Part shown: positions 45,465 to 54,649 of the stretch, piece after piece | How the letters are laid out: each line of letters starts with the position of its first letter | How positions within the stretch are numbered: position 1 is the stretch's first letter | Source of the DNA: Micromonospora aurantiaca ATCC 27029 | GTDB taxonomy: Bacteria > Actinomycetota > Actinomycetes > Mycobacteriales > Micromonosporaceae | Direction of reading: 5' to 3' | NCBI RefSeq assembly: GCF_000145235.1 | Contig: NC_014391.1 | Location: 930,001 to 994,000, forward strand | DNA length: 64,000 nt | Program-made: the position numbers and the translations under genes | Notes under the pieces: generated by a model | What the model was told of the DNA's origin: nothing | Databases searched by the model: none | The model's input: the letters and a program-made list of their open reading frames with translations, nothing else

Positions 45465-46294
45465 ACGGACTCAGGCGCTGGCTCGCCGACCGGTGGGTGA
45501 TGGGCGTGGCACTGCTCGTCCTCGGCTACCTGACGCTGCCGATCATGGTGGTCGCCGGCCTGTCCTTCAACCGGCCCTCCAGCCGGCTCTCCTACGACTT
45601 CAACGAGTTCACGCTCGACAACTGGAAGCAGCCCTGCGCCACCTCGGACATGTGCGACGCCGTGGTGCGCAGCATGCAGATCGGCCTCATCGCCACGGTC
45701 GTCTCCACGCTCCTCGGCACGCTGATGGCGTTCGCGCTGGTCCGGCACAGCTTCCGCGGCCGCTCCGGGCTCAACGGGCTGATCTTCCTGCCGATGGCCA
45801 CCCCGGAACTCGTGATGGGCACCTCGCTGCTCGCCCTCTTCGTGGCCGCCGGGGTGCCGCAGGGCTTCTGGACCATCGTCATCGCGCACGTCATGTTCTG
45901 CGTGTCGTTCGTCGTGGTCACCGTGAAGGCCCGGCTCTCCGGCATGGACCGGCGGCTGGAGGAAGCCGCGATGGACCTGTACGCCAGCGAGTGGCAGACG
46001 TTCCGCCGGATCACGCTGCCGCTCGTGCTACCCGGCATCGTGGCCGCCGCGCTGCTGGCGTTCTCGCTCAGCTTCGACGACTTCATCATCACGAACTTCA
46101 ACGCCGGCACCACTGTCACGTTCCCCATGTACGTCTGGGGCGCCTCCCAGCGGGGCATCCCGCCGCAGGTGAACGTGATCGGCACGGCCATGTTCGTGAT
46201 CGCGTTGCTGCTGGTCGGGGCCACCTCGCTGCGCGGGCGGCGGGCGCGACGGGCCGCCCTCGCGATGGTTGCCACACCGGCGGGCAAGCCATGA
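45461..46294 (+). CDS. potC: Polyamine ABC transporter permease (PotC-like)
   Basis: A 277-residue permease with six predicted membrane segments and the EAA loop (LEEAAMDLYASEWQTFRRIT). It starts RRWLADRWVMGVALLVLGYL. With the PotB-like protein it forms the translocation pore. The GTG start is coupled to the mini-ORF, and its stop overlaps the next gene (ATGA). Confidence 0.92.
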   Translation: MNGLRRWLADRWVMGVALLVLGYLTLPIMVVAGLSFNRPSSRLSYDFNEFTLDNWKQPCATSDMCDAVVRSMQIGLIATVVSTLLGTLMAFALVRHSFRGRSGLNGLIFLPMATPELVMGTSLLALFVAAGVPQGFWTIVIAHVMFCVSFVVVTVKARLSGMDRRLEEAAMDLYASEWQTFRRITLPLVLPGIVAAALLAFSLSFDDFIITNFNAGTTVTFPMYVWGASQRGIPPQVNVIGTAMFVIALLLVGATSLRGRRARRAALAMVATPAGKP

Positions 46295-47712
46295 CACTCC
46301 CGCATACCGGCCGGGCGCTGGCCGACGCCGCGCCCGTGTCGTACTGGCTGGACCGCCCGGCTCGCCCCGACCCGCTGCCGCCGCTGACCGGGACGCACAC
46401 CGCCGACCTGCTCGTGGTCGGCGGCGGGTACGCCGGGCTGTGGACCGCGCTGCTCGCAAAGGAGGCCGACCCGGACCGCGACGTCCTGCTCGTCGACGCG
46501 GGCACGTGCGGCTGGGCGGCGTCCGGGCGCAACGGCGGGTTCTGCGCCGCGTCGCTCACCCACGGGCTCGCCAACGGCGTCGAGCGGTTCCCCGGCGAGA
46601 TCGGTGAGCTGGAACGGCTGGGCCGGGAGAACCTCGACGCCATCGCCGCCACCGTGGCGAAGTACGACATCGACTGCGACTTCGAACGCACCGGCGAGCT
46701 GGCGGTTGCCGTCGAGCCGTACCAGCTCGACGGGCTCGCCGCCGACGCCGAGCTGGCCCGCCGGTACGGCCACGACGTGCGGCTGCTCGACCGAGACGAG
46801 GTACGCGCCGAGGTGGCGTCGCCGACGTACCTGGGCGGGATGTGGGACCGCGACCGGGTGGCCCTGCTCGACCCGGCGAAGCTCGCCTGGGGACTGCGCC
46901 GGGCCGCGCTCGACCTGGGCGTACGCGTGCACGAGCACACCCGCGTCACCGGCCTGGCCAGCGACGGCGCCGGGCTGCGCGCCACCACGGCGGGCGGCGC
47001 GGACGCGGCGCCCGGCGCGGTACGGGCGCGGCAGGTCGTGCTGGCCACGAACGCGTTCCCGCCGCTGCTGCGCCGGCTGCGCTCCTGGATCGTGCCGGTC
47101 TACGACTACGCGCTGATGACCGAGCCGCTGACCGGGGCGCAGCGCGACGCGATCGGCTGGCGGCACCGGCAGGGGCTCGCCGACACCGGCAACCAGTTCC
47201 ACTACTACCGGCTCACCGCCGACAACCGGATCCTGTTCGGCGGCTACGACGCCGTCTACCACTACGGCAACCGGGTGGCGCCCGTGCTGGAGCAGCGCGA
47301 GGCCACCTTCACCACGCTGGCGTCGCACTTCTTCGCGACCTTCCCGCAACTCGATGGCCTGCGGTTCAGCCACCGCTGGGGTGGCGTCGTCGACACCTGC
47401 ACCCGGTTCTGCGCGTTCTTCGGCACCGCGTACTCCGGACGCCTGGCGTACGCCGCCGGGTTCACCGGGCTCGGCGTCGGCGCGACCCGGTTCGGGGCCC
47501 GCGTGACGCTCGACCTGCTCTCCGGCACTGACACCCCGCTGACCCGGCTCGACCTGGTGCGCCGCAAGCCGCTGCCGTTCCCGCCGGAACCGGCCCGGTC
47601 CGTGGGCATCAACCTCACCCGATGGTCGCTCGCCCGCGCCGACGCGCGGGACGGACGGCGCAACCTCTGGCTCCGTACTCTCGATCGTCTTGGACTGGGG
47701 TTCGACTCCTGA
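46291..47712 (+). CDS. FAD-dependent oxidoreductase in the polyamine operon
   Basis: A 473-residue DAO-family flavoprotein, paralogous to the one at 38564-39943. It has LLVVGGGYAGLWTALLAKEA near residue 40, AASGRNGGFCAASLTHGL, and a C-terminal AYAAGFTGLGVGATRFGARV. It likely oxidises an imported amine with release of hydrogen peroxide or transfer to another acceptor. Its ATG overlaps the potC stop and its own stop overlaps the next start (TGATG), placing it firmly inside the operon. Substrate is not determinable from sequence. Confidence 0.87.
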   Translation: MTLPHTGRALADAAPVSYWLDRPARPDPLPPLTGTHTADLLVVGGGYAGLWTALLAKEADPDRDVLLVDAGTCGWAASGRNGGFCAASLTHGLANGVERFPGEIGELERLGRENLDAIAATVAKYDIDCDFERTGELAVAVEPYQLDGLAADAELARRYGHDVRLLDRDEVRAEVASPTYLGGMWDRDRVALLDPAKLAWGLRRAALDLGVRVHEHTRVTGLASDGAGLRATTAGGADAAPGAVRARQVVLATNAFPPLLRRLRSWIVPVYDYALMTEPLTGAQRDAIGWRHRQGLADTGNQFHYYRLTADNRILFGGYDAVYHYGNRVAPVLEQREATFTTLASHFFATFPQLDGLRFSHRWGGVVDTCTRFCAFFGTAYSGRLAYAAGFTGLGVGATRFGARVTLDLLSGTDTPLTRLDLVRRKPLPFPPEPARSVGINLTRWSLARADARDGRRNLWLRTLDRLGLGFDS

Positions 47713-48914
47713 TGCGTATCCTCCTCGTCGGCGCCGGTGGCGTCGGCTCCGCCGCCGTATCCATCGCCGCCCGCCGTACCTTCTTCGAGATCATGGTGGT
47801 CGCCGACCACGACCCGGCGCGGGCGGCGCGGGCCGTCGCCGGACACGGCGACCGGTTCGTCGTCGCCACAGTGGACGCCGCCTCCGCCGACGCGGTGGCC
47901 GCGCTGTGCCGGGAACACCGGATCACGCACGTGCTCAACGCGGTCGACCCGCGCTTCGTCATGCCGATCTTCGACGGCGCGTTCGCCGCCGGGGCCGACT
48001 ACCTCGACATGGCGATGTCGCTGTCCCGGCCGCACCCCGAGCACCCCTACGCCGAGACCGGGGTCAAGCTCGGCGACGAGCAGTTCGCCGTCGCGGAGCG
48101 GTGGGCCGCCGCCGGACGGCTCGCGCTCTGCGGCATCGGCGTCGAACCGGGCCTGTCCGACGTCTTCGCCCGCTACGCCGCCGACGAACTCTTCGCCGAG
48201 ATCGACGAGATCGGGGTACGCGACGGCGCGAACCTCACAGTCGCCGGGTACGAGTTCGCGCCCTCGTTCTCCATCTGGACCACCATCGAGGAGTGCCTCA
48301 ACCCGCCGGTGATCTGGGAGGCCGGGCGCGGCTGGTTCACCACCGAACCGTTCAGCGAGCCGGAGGTGTTCGACTTCCCGGCCGGGATCGGCCCGGTCGA
48401 GTGCGTCAACGTCGAGCACGAGGAGGTGCTGCTCATCCCGCGCTGGGTGCCGGCGAAGCGGGTCACCTTCAAGTACGGCCTCGGCGCCGAGTTCATCGAG
48501 GTGCTGCGCACGCTGCACAAGCTCGGGCTGGACTCCACCCAGCCGGTGCGCGTACGCGGGGTCGACGTGTCGCCGCGCGACCTGGTGGCCGCCGCGCTGC
48601 CCGACCCGGCCACGCTCGGCGACCGGATGAGCGGCAAGACCTGCGCCGGCACGTACGTCACCGGCACCGGGCCGGACGGGCGGCCCCGCCGCGTCTACCT
48701 CTACCACGTGGTCGACAACGAGTGGTCGATGGCCGAGTACGGCCACCAGGCGGTGGTCTGGCAGACCGCCGTCAACCCGGTCGTCGCGCTGGAACTGCTC
48801 GCCACCGGCGCCTGGTCCGGCACGGGTGTGCTCGGCCCGGAGGCGTTCCCGCCGACCCCCTTCCTGGACCTGCTCACCGGCTACGGTTCGCCGTGGGGGA
48901 TGGAGGAACGATGA
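47712..48914 (+). CDS. Saccharopine-dehydrogenase-like NAD(P) oxidoreductase
   Basis: A 400-residue protein with an N-terminal Rossmann motif (MRILLVGAGGVGSAAVSIAA) and the catalytic-domain pattern of the saccharopine dehydrogenase family (YLDMAMSLSRPHPEHPYAET, CGIGVEPGLSDVFARYAADE). Relatives include saccharopine reductase, lysine-type amino acid dehydrogenases and carboxy(nor)spermidine dehydrogenase. Inside a polyamine operon a reaction on a carboxylated polyamine or a lysine/ornithine-derived imine is plausible but unproven. It is coupled on both sides (TGATG before, ATGA after). Confidence 0.8.
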   Translation: MRILLVGAGGVGSAAVSIAARRTFFEIMVVADHDPARAARAVAGHGDRFVVATVDAASADAVAALCREHRITHVLNAVDPRFVMPIFDGAFAAGADYLDMAMSLSRPHPEHPYAETGVKLGDEQFAVAERWAAAGRLALCGIGVEPGLSDVFARYAADELFAEIDEIGVRDGANLTVAGYEFAPSFSIWTTIEECLNPPVIWEAGRGWFTTEPFSEPEVFDFPAGIGPVECVNVEHEEVLLIPRWVPAKRVTFKYGLGAEFIEVLRTLHKLGLDSTQPVRVRGVDVSPRDLVAAALPDPATLGDRMSGKTCAGTYVTGTGPDGRPRRVYLYHVVDNEWSMAEYGHQAVVWQTAVNPVVALELLATGAWSGTGVLGPEAFPPTPFLDLLTGYGSPWGMEER

Positions 48915-49924
48915 CCCGGTACGGCCCGATGTACGGTCCCGACATCACGTTCCTCGGCGTGCCACCGTGCACAGTCGAGGAACCGGTCACGTACGCCGAC
49001 GCGGACGTGGTGGTCATCGGGGCGCCGTTCGACGGCGGCACCTCGCACCGGCCGGGCACCCGGTTCGGGCCGTCCGCCATCCGGCAGGCCTGCTACCTGC
49101 CGCACGACGGCTCCCGTCCGTCGCTGGCGCTGCGCGTCGACGGGCTGAAGGACCTGTGCGTCTACGACGCCGGCGACGTGGAGATGTTCAGCGGCGACAT
49201 CGAGCGCTCGCTGGCCGCGCTGGAGACCGCCGTGCACGCGGTCGCCGCCGCCGGGGCGATCCCGGTGGTGCTCGGCGGTGACCACTCCATCGCGCTGCCC
49301 GACGCCACCGGCGTGGCCCGGCACCACGGGCTCGGTCGGGTGTCGCTCGTGCACTTCGACGCGCACGCCGACACCGGCGACGTCGAGTTCGGCTCGCTGC
49401 ACGGCCACGGTCAGCCGATGCGCCGGCTCATCGAGTCCGGCGCGGTACGCGGCGACCGCTTCCTGCAGATCGGGCTGCGCGGCTACTGGCCCGGCCCGGA
49501 CACGCTGGCGTGGATGGCGGAGCAGCGGATGCGCTCGTACGAGATGACCGAAGTCGTGGCGCGCGGCCTGGACACCTGCCTCACCGAGGCGTTCGGCATC
49601 GCGACCGACGAGTGTGAGGGCGTGTTCCTCTCCGTCGACGTGGACGTGGTCGACCCGGGCATGGCACCCGGCACCGGCACGCCCGAGCCGGGCGGGTTCA
49701 CCTCCCGGCAACTGCTCGACGCGGTGCGCCGGGTCTGTTACGAGCTGCCGGTGGTCGGGCTGGACGTGGTCGAGGTAGCCCCGCCGTACGACCACGCCGA
49801 CATCACCGCGTACCTGGGCAACCGGGTGGTGCTGGAGGCGTTGTCCGCGATAGCCCGCCGCCGCCACGACGCCGCCGGCGGACCCCCGTGGAACCCCACC
49901 CAGCCGCTCCTGGACAACCGCTGA
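48911..49924 (+). CDS. speB: Agmatinase / ureohydrolase
   Basis: A 337-residue ureohydrolase with the manganese-binding motifs GGDHSIAL, HFDAHADTG and SVDVDVVDPGMAPGTGTPEPGG. It would hydrolyse agmatine to putrescine and urea, supplying putrescine to the aminotransferase or oxidase. A guanidinobutyrase or related specificity is possible, since these share all motifs. It is the last gene of the coupled operon (ATG overlaps the upstream stop). Confidence 0.88.
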   Translation: MTRYGPMYGPDITFLGVPPCTVEEPVTYADADVVVIGAPFDGGTSHRPGTRFGPSAIRQACYLPHDGSRPSLALRVDGLKDLCVYDAGDVEMFSGDIERSLAALETAVHAVAAAGAIPVVLGGDHSIALPDATGVARHHGLGRVSLVHFDAHADTGDVEFGSLHGHGQPMRRLIESGAVRGDRFLQIGLRGYWPGPDTLAWMAEQRMRSYEMTEVVARGLDTCLTEAFGIATDECEGVFLSVDVDVVDPGMAPGTGTPEPGGFTSRQLLDAVRRVCYELPVVGLDVVEVAPPYDHADITAYLGNRVVLEALSAIARRRHDAAGGPPWNPTQPLLDNR

Positions 49925-49942
49925 CTGGTAGTCCGGGATGTT

Positions 49943-49958
49943 TAGCCCGGGCTATAGT
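49943..49958 (+). promoter_or_regulatory. Toxin-antitoxin promoter and palindromic operator
   Basis: TATAGT (49953-49958) lies 6 bases before the toxin ATG (leaderless). It overlaps the perfect palindrome TAGCCCGGGCTA (49943-49954), a likely site for autorepression by the antitoxin. Confidence 0.6.
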
Positions 49959-49964
49959 CGGGGC

Positions 49965-50357
49965 ATGGGTGCGGACGGGAAGCGCTGGTCGGTGCGGGTC
50001 ACCGGAGAGGTCCGGCACTGGCTGCGCGACCTGCGGGACCACGACCCGTCGTCGTACGAGAGCGTCCGGGTGGCGGTGGACAAGCTGGCCGAGGTCGGGC
50101 CGGGGCTGGGTCGCCCGCTCGTGGACACGCTGCGTGGAAGCAGTCTCCGTAATCTGAAGGAGCTGCGGCCCCGCTCCGGTCGGGACGTGGCTATCCGGGT
50201 GCTGTTCGTCTTCGATCCCTGGTCGCAGGCGGTCCTCCTGGTCGCCGGCAACAAGGCGGGCAACTGGACCCGCTGGTACCGGCAGCACATTCCGGCGGCG
50301 GAGGTTGCCTACAAGGCTTGGCTCGACAGCGAGCGCGAGCGAAGGGGGGAGTCGTGA
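49965..50357 (+). CDS. RelE/ParE-type (Gp49/HigB-like) toxin
   Basis: A 130-residue basic protein resembling the phage Gp49-like/HigB branch of RelE toxins (RVTGEVRHWLRDLRDHDPSS, LRNLKELRPRSGRDVAIRVL, FVFDPWSQAVLLVAGNKAGN). Such toxins cut mRNA on the ribosome. The toxin-before-antitoxin order and the GTGA overlap with the helix-turn-helix gene match HigBA-type modules. I place the start at ATG 49965 by its leaderless spacing to TATAGT; an earlier in-frame ATG at 49938 would lie within the operator. Confidence 0.85.
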   Translation: MGADGKRWSVRVTGEVRHWLRDLRDHDPSSYESVRVAVDKLAEVGPGLGRPLVDTLRGSSLRNLKELRPRSGRDVAIRVLFVFDPWSQAVLLVAGNKAGNWTRWYRQHIPAAEVAYKAWLDSERERRGES

Positions 50358-50665
50358 CGGAGTTCTATCACTGGGACGAGGTCCGCGCCGAACTCGGCGG
50401 TGACGACGAGGCGTACGAGGCGGAGCGCGCCCGGACCGACGCGTGGGTGAGCGCGTTCCACCTGGCCGAGGAGCGCAAGCGGCTGGGGCTCACCCAGCGG
50501 CAGGTCGCCGAGATCATGGGGGTCACGCCGGGCCGGGTCAGCCAGATCGAGAACGGCGACCTCGACGTCAACGAGGTGGCCACGCTGAGCCGGTACGCCA
50601 ATGCCCTCGGCGCCCGGCTGCGGATCATCTTCGACTACGGCGACGACCTCCGGCAGATCGCCTGA
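50354..50665 (+). CDS. XRE-family antitoxin (HigA-like)
   Basis: A 103-residue protein with an acidic N-terminal third (TEFYHWDEVRAELGGDDEAY) and an XRE helix-turn-helix (LGLTQRQVAEIMGVTPGRVS, QIENGDLDVNEVATLSRYA). It would neutralise the toxin and repress the operon through the upstream palindrome. The GTG start, behind GGGGGAG, overlaps the toxin stop as GTGA. Confidence 0.88.
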   Translation: MTEFYHWDEVRAELGGDDEAYEAERARTDAWVSAFHLAEERKRLGLTQRQVAEIMGVTPGRVSQIENGDLDVNEVATLSRYANALGARLRIIFDYGDDLRQIA

Positions 50666-50684
50666 CCGGAGGCCGCCGATGCGG

Positions 50685-51134
50685 TCAGGGGCGGGCGCAG
50701 TGGGGGCGCAGGCGTACGCGTTCGGTGGTTTCGGTGAGGGAGTTGGGCTCGATCACCAGGCGGGCGATGGTGGTGGCGGGGCCGGGGCGGAATCTGCCCT
50801 GGTCGGCGGGGATGGTCGCGGTCCAGGTGCCGGCGGTGCGGTCGTCGGTGCACGCGCCGATCACGCCGAATCCGAAGCCGGTGACCGAACCGCGCCGTAC
50901 CCGCTGCTCCAGGTGCACCTCGATGTACGCGAGGCCGCGCTCGGCCCCGCAGTCGAACCGGCCGCCGACGGTGGCGGTGTGCGCCCGTACGTCGGCGGCG
51001 CCGAACCAGTTGACGGAGATGCTGGGGGAGGCGGCCGGGGCGGCGACGGCGGCGCCCGGCGCGAGCCCGAGCGTGGCGGCGGTGGCCAGGGCGGTGAGGC
51101 CGGCGGCGAGCACTGGCTGTCGGACCGGGTTCAT
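50685..51134 (-). CDS. Small secreted protein
   Basis: A 149-residue protein with a clear Sec signal peptide (PVLAAGLTALATAATLGLAP, cleavage near residue 32 after AVAA). The mature part is about 117 residues and beta-rich, with cysteines positioned for disulphides (GGRFDCGAERG, IGACTDD, LRPHCARP). No enzymatic motif is seen. The ATG follows AGGAGACCGCGC. It converges with the antitoxin gene. Confidence 0.72.
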   Translation of the reverse strand: MNPVRQPVLAAGLTALATAATLGLAPGAAVAAPAASPSISVNWFGAADVRAHTATVGGRFDCGAERGLAYIEVHLEQRVRRGSVTGFGFGVIGACTDDRTAGTWTATIPADQGRFRPGPATTIARLVIEPNSLTETTERVRLRPHCARP

Positions 51135-51235
51135 GCGCGGTCTCCTGTCGGGCGGTGGTGGGACGCGTACTCCGAAGTGGACGGCGTCAGCATCCCACCG
51201 CCGCGATGCCCGCGAGCTGCAAGATCTCGGACAGA

Positions 51236-51583
51236 TCAGCGGTTCAGATGGGACCGGATGAGGAAGCGGACGCCCTCCGGGGCCTCCAGGGAGAACCCGC
51301 TGCCCCGGCCGGGCACCACGTCGACGGTGAGCCGGGTGTGCCGCCACAGCTCCCACTGGGCCTTCGACATCCAGAACTCCACCGGCTCGGGCACCCCGTC
51401 GACAGCCAGCGAGGCGAGCAGCACGTCCGAGCCGCCGGTGCGGAACTCACCGGCCGGGTAGCACATCGGGGCGCTGCCGTCGCAGCAGCCGCCGGACTGG
51501 TGGAACATCAGCGGGCCGTGCTGCCCCCGCAGCGACCGGATCAGGTCGGCCGCCGCGGGGGTCAGGGTCACGGTGTCGCCCAT
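51236..51583 (-). CDS. DUF779 protein
   Basis: A 115-residue protein with the DUF779 pattern: LIRSLRGQHGPLMFHQSGGC, CDGSAPMCYPAGEF, and EFWMSKAQWELWRHTRLTVD. Cysteines (GGCCDGSAPMC) could bind metal. DUF779 genes are typically adjacent to acetaldehyde-type aldehyde dehydrogenases, as here, where its ATG overlaps the dehydrogenase stop (TGATG). The biochemical role is unknown; an accessory or maturation role for the dehydrogenase is inferred. Confidence 0.88.
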   Translation of the reverse strand: MGDTVTLTPAAADLIRSLRGQHGPLMFHQSGGCCDGSAPMCYPAGEFRTGGSDVLLASLAVDGVPEPVEFWMSKAQWELWRHTRLTVDVVPGRGSGFSLEAPEGVRFLIRSHLNR

Positions 51584-53088
51584 CAGAAGAAGCCCAGCTT
51601 CTTCGGCGAGTAGCTGACCAGCAGGTTCTTGGTCTGCTGGTAGTGCTCCAGCATCATCTTGTGGTTCTCCCGGCCGATGCCGGACTGCTTGTAGCCGCCG
51701 AACGCCGCGTGCGCCGGGTACGCGTGGTAGCAGTTCGTCCACACCCGGCCGGCCTGGATCGCCCGTCCGGCCCGGTACGCGGTGTTCAGGTCCCGGGTCC
51801 ACACGCCCGCGCCGAGCCCGTACAGCGTGTCGTTGGCGATCTTCACGGCGTCGTCCAGGTCGGCGAAGGAGGTCACCGACACGACCGGGCCGAAGATCTC
51901 CTCCTGGAAGATCCGCATCGAGTTGTCGCCCTCGAAGATGGTCGGCTGGACGTAGTAGCCGCCGGACAGCTCGCCGCCGAGGTCGGCCCGCTCACCGCCG
52001 GTGAGGACACGAGCGCCCTCCTGCCGCCCGATGTCCAGGTAGGACAGGATCTTTTCCAGTTGGTCGTTGGACGCCTGCGCGCCGACCATCGTGTCGGTGT
52101 CCAGCGGGTGCCCCTGCGTGATCTGCCGGGTCCGGTCCACGGCGGCGGCCAGGAAGTCGGCGTAGTGGCCCTGCTGGATGAGCGCCCGCGACGGGCAGGT
52201 GCACACCTCGCCCTGGTTCAGGGCGAACATGGTGAAGCCTTCGAGCGCCTTGTCCAGGAAGTCGTCGGAGGCGGCGCTGACGTCGTCGAAGAAGATGTTC
52301 GGGCTCTTGCCGCCCAGCTCCAGCGTGACCGGCCTGATGTTCTCGCTGGCGTACTGCATGATCAGCCGCCCGGTGGTGGTCTCGCCGGTGAACGCCACCT
52401 TCGCCACCCGCGGCGAGGACGCGAGCGGCTTGCCCGCCTCGACGCCGAAGCCGTTCACCACGTTCACCACGCCCGGCGGCAGCAGGTCGCCGATCAGCGA
52501 GAGCAGGTAGTGGATCGAGGCGGGTGTCTGCTCGGCCGGCTTGAGCACCACCGCGTTGCCGGCGGCCAGCGCCGGGGCGAGCTTCCACACCGCCATGAGG
52601 ATCGGGAAGTTCCACGGGATGATCTGCCCGACCACGCCGAGCGGCTCGTGGAAGTGGTAGGCGACTGTGTCGTCGTCGAGTTCGCCGAGCGAGCCCTCCT
52701 GCGCCCGGATCGCGCCGGCGAAGTAGCGGAAGTGGTCGATCGCGAGCGGGAGGTCGGCGGCGAGCGTCTCGCGTACGGGCTTGCCGTTCTCCCACGTCTC
52801 GGCGATCGCGAGGGACTCCAGGTTGTCCTGCATGCGGTCGGCGATCCGGTTGAGGATCAGCGAGCGTTCGGCGACCGACGTGCGGCCCCACGCGTCGGCC
52901 GCGCCGTGCGCCGCGTCGAGCGCCTTCTCCACGTCCTCGGCGGTGCCCCGGGCCACCTCGCAGAAGGTCTGCCCGGTCACCGGGGTCGGGTTCTCGAAGT
53001 ACTTCCCACCGTGCGGCTTCACGTACTCGCCGCCGATGTAGTGGTCGTAGCGGGACTGCCAGTGGGTGGGGGCGTCGTAGCGCGTCAT
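51583..53088 (-). CDS. NAD-dependent aldehyde dehydrogenase (ExaC/acetaldehyde type)
   Basis: A 501-residue aldehyde dehydrogenase with Rossmann motif [13 protein letters not shown], catalytic glutamate in LELGGKSPN and catalytic cysteine in [13 protein letters not shown]. It resembles the acetaldehyde dehydrogenases of AcoR-controlled ethanol/acetoin pathways. Its partners here are the DUF779 gene (overlapping) and an AcoR-like regulator 40 bases upstream on the same strand. The ATG follows GCGGAGGTACCC. Confidence 0.92.
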   Translation of the reverse strand: MTRYDAPTHWQSRYDHYIGGEYVKPHGGKYFENPTPVTGQTFCEVARGTAEDVEKALDAAHGAADAWGRTSVAERSLILNRIADRMQDNLESLAIAETWENGKPVRETLAADLPLAIDHFRYFAGAIRAQEGSLGELDDDTVAYHFHEPLGVVGQIIPWNFPILMAVWKLAPALAAGNAVVLKPAEQTPASIHYLLSLIGDLLPPGVVNVVNGFGVEAGKPLASSPRVAKVAFTGETTTGRLIMQYASENIRPVTLELGGKSPNIFFDDVSAASDDFLDKALEGFTMFALNQGEVCTCPSRALIQQGHYADFLAAAVDRTRQITQGHPLDTDTMVGAQASNDQLEKILSYLDIGRQEGARVLTGGERADLGGELSGGYYVQPTIFEGDNSMRIFQEEIFGPVVSVTSFADLDDAVKIANDTLYGLGAGVWTRDLNTAYRAGRAIQAGRVWTNCYHAYPAHAAFGGYKQSGIGRENHKMMLEHYQQTKNLLVSYSPKKLGFF

Positions 53089-53128
53089 GGGTACCTCCGC
53101 CGTCCGTCTGGGGTGGATGGCGGGCAGG

Positions 53129-54412
53129 CTAGTTTCCGGGACGTTGCAGGAACGTTGCGCGCGGCAGCGCGTACTCCTCGGCGAGCTGGCGGGCCCGCGC
53201 GACAGCGAGCGGCCGGCGGGGCGCGCCCGGCGGCAACGCCCGGGCCAGGGCCTGCCAGGCGGCCAGGTCGTCGGATCCGGCCGCCGTCGCGGTCCAGGCC
53301 GCGAGCAGCCCCGGGTCGGCGCCGGCCAGCACGGCGGCGCGCAACTGGCCGTCGACCAGGCGGCGCAGTCGCGCGACTCCCGGCGCGTCCGACAGGGGCA
53401 GCAGGGGCCCGGGGTACGCGCGCAGCGCCGCCGCCGGATCGCCACGTTCCAGCAGTTCGGTGACGGTACGGAAGTCGGCGCGCACGGCCGGCCGCAGCCG
53501 GTACGGGCGGGAGTCGAGCAGTTCCTCGCCGAGCACGCGGCGCAGCCGGGACAGCTCGGCGCGCAGCGTGACCGGGTGCCGCCTGTCGTCGCCGTACAGG
53601 TCGAGGCCGAGCTGTTCCCCGGTGCGCCCCTCGGGATGGTCGACCAGCAGCACCAGCAGCTCGCTGTGCCGCCGGCCGAGCCGGATGCGCCGGCCGCCGA
53701 CGCGCAACTCCGCCTCGTCACGTCCGAGCGCCGACACGTACGCCACGTCCGGCGCGGCGGGCGCGGCGCCGGCCAGGAACGCCTCGGCGGCCCGGGCGGT
53801 GGCCCGGACCAGGGCGAGGCTCTGCGGGTTGGCCAGGTGGTCCCCGCCGGTGATGTCGACGGCGCCGAGCAGCGCGCCGCTGGCCGGGTCGTGGATCGGC
53901 GCGGCGGCGCAGGTCCAGCGCTGCACGGGCCGGACGAAGTGCTCGGTGGCGAAGATCTGCACGCCGTGGTCGACGGCGAGGGCGGTGCCGGGGGCGTTCG
54001 TGCCGGCGTGGGCCTCGTCCCAGCGGGCTCCCGGTACGAAGTTCATCCGCTCGGCGTGCCGCAGCACCCCGGGATGGCCCTCCACCCAGAGCAGCCGCCC
54101 GGCGGCGTCGCAGACCGCCATCAGGTGCGCGCCGTCCTGCGCGATGCCGCCGAGCAGGTCGCGGAACAGCGGCATCACCCGGGCCAGCGGGTGCGCGGCG
54201 CGGTACGTCTCCAGCGCGTCGTCGGCGAGGTCGACCGGCGCGGTGGTCTCCGGGTCGAGCAGCGCGGACCGCTCCCAGGATCGGGCCACCACCTCCCGGA
54301 CCCGGCCGGAGGTGGTGCCGGCGGCGAGGAACGCCTCGTGGGCGGCACCGATCTGCGCGATCCGCTCCACCGGATCCGCGCCGAACTCCAGGGCGAGCCA
54401 CGGGTCAGCCAC
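53129..54412 (-). CDS. AcoR-like GAF sensor with OmpR-type winged helix
   Basis: A 427-residue regulator. Residues 1 to about 220 follow AcoR-type sensors ([67 protein letters not shown]), i.e. a GAF-like domain. There is no AAA+ sigma-54 domain. Instead a winged helix resembling OmpR/SARP DNA-binding domains occupies about 245-330 ([40 protein letters not shown]). It probably senses an aldehyde or alcohol-derived signal and controls the downstream dehydrogenase. The GTG at 54412 has AAGGAGG 5 bases upstream. Confidence 0.82.
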   Translation of the reverse strand: MADPWLALEFGADPVERIAQIGAAHEAFLAAGTTSGRVREVVARSWERSALLDPETTAPVDLADDALETYRAAHPLARVMPLFRDLLGGIAQDGAHLMAVCDAAGRLLWVEGHPGVLRHAERMNFVPGARWDEAHAGTNAPGTALAVDHGVQIFATEHFVRPVQRWTCAAAPIHDPASGALLGAVDITGGDHLANPQSLALVRATARAAEAFLAGAAPAAPDVAYVSALGRDEAELRVGGRRIRLGRRHSELLVLLVDHPEGRTGEQLGLDLYGDDRRHPVTLRAELSRLRRVLGEELLDSRPYRLRPAVRADFRTVTELLERGDPAAALRAYPGPLLPLSDAPGVARLRRLVDGQLRAAVLAGADPGLLAAWTATAAGSDDLAAWQALARALPPGAPRRPLAVARARQLAEEYALPRATFLQRPGN

Positions 54413-54433
54413 CAGCGCCTCCTTCCACCCATC

Positions 54434-54477
54434 GTGACCCACCTCACCCCCGAGCGCCAATGCGTGATCCGGGTCAC
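54434..54477. promoter_or_regulatory. Tandem CRP-like palindromes
   Basis: Two copies of GTGA-N6-TCAC, at 54434-54447 and 54464-54477, are exactly 30 bp apart. They lie just upstream of the AcoR-like gene in the gap shared with the cutR-like gene. The pattern matches the core of CRP-family sites; autoregulation by the AcoR-like protein is an alternative. Confidence 0.55.
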
Positions 54478-54649
54478 TTGAGCGGTGCTCGCGCCGCCCG
54501 CGTACCGGACGAACGGCCCAGACGGCCCCACGCCGGTTGTCGCAGCGTGGCCCGCGTGGAGGATGGCTGCTGCGGACGCTTACGGAACCCTTAACTCCGG
54601 CCTGCGAAGGTGTGCCGGACGACGAGGGAAGACACGGGGGAGCGCAACG

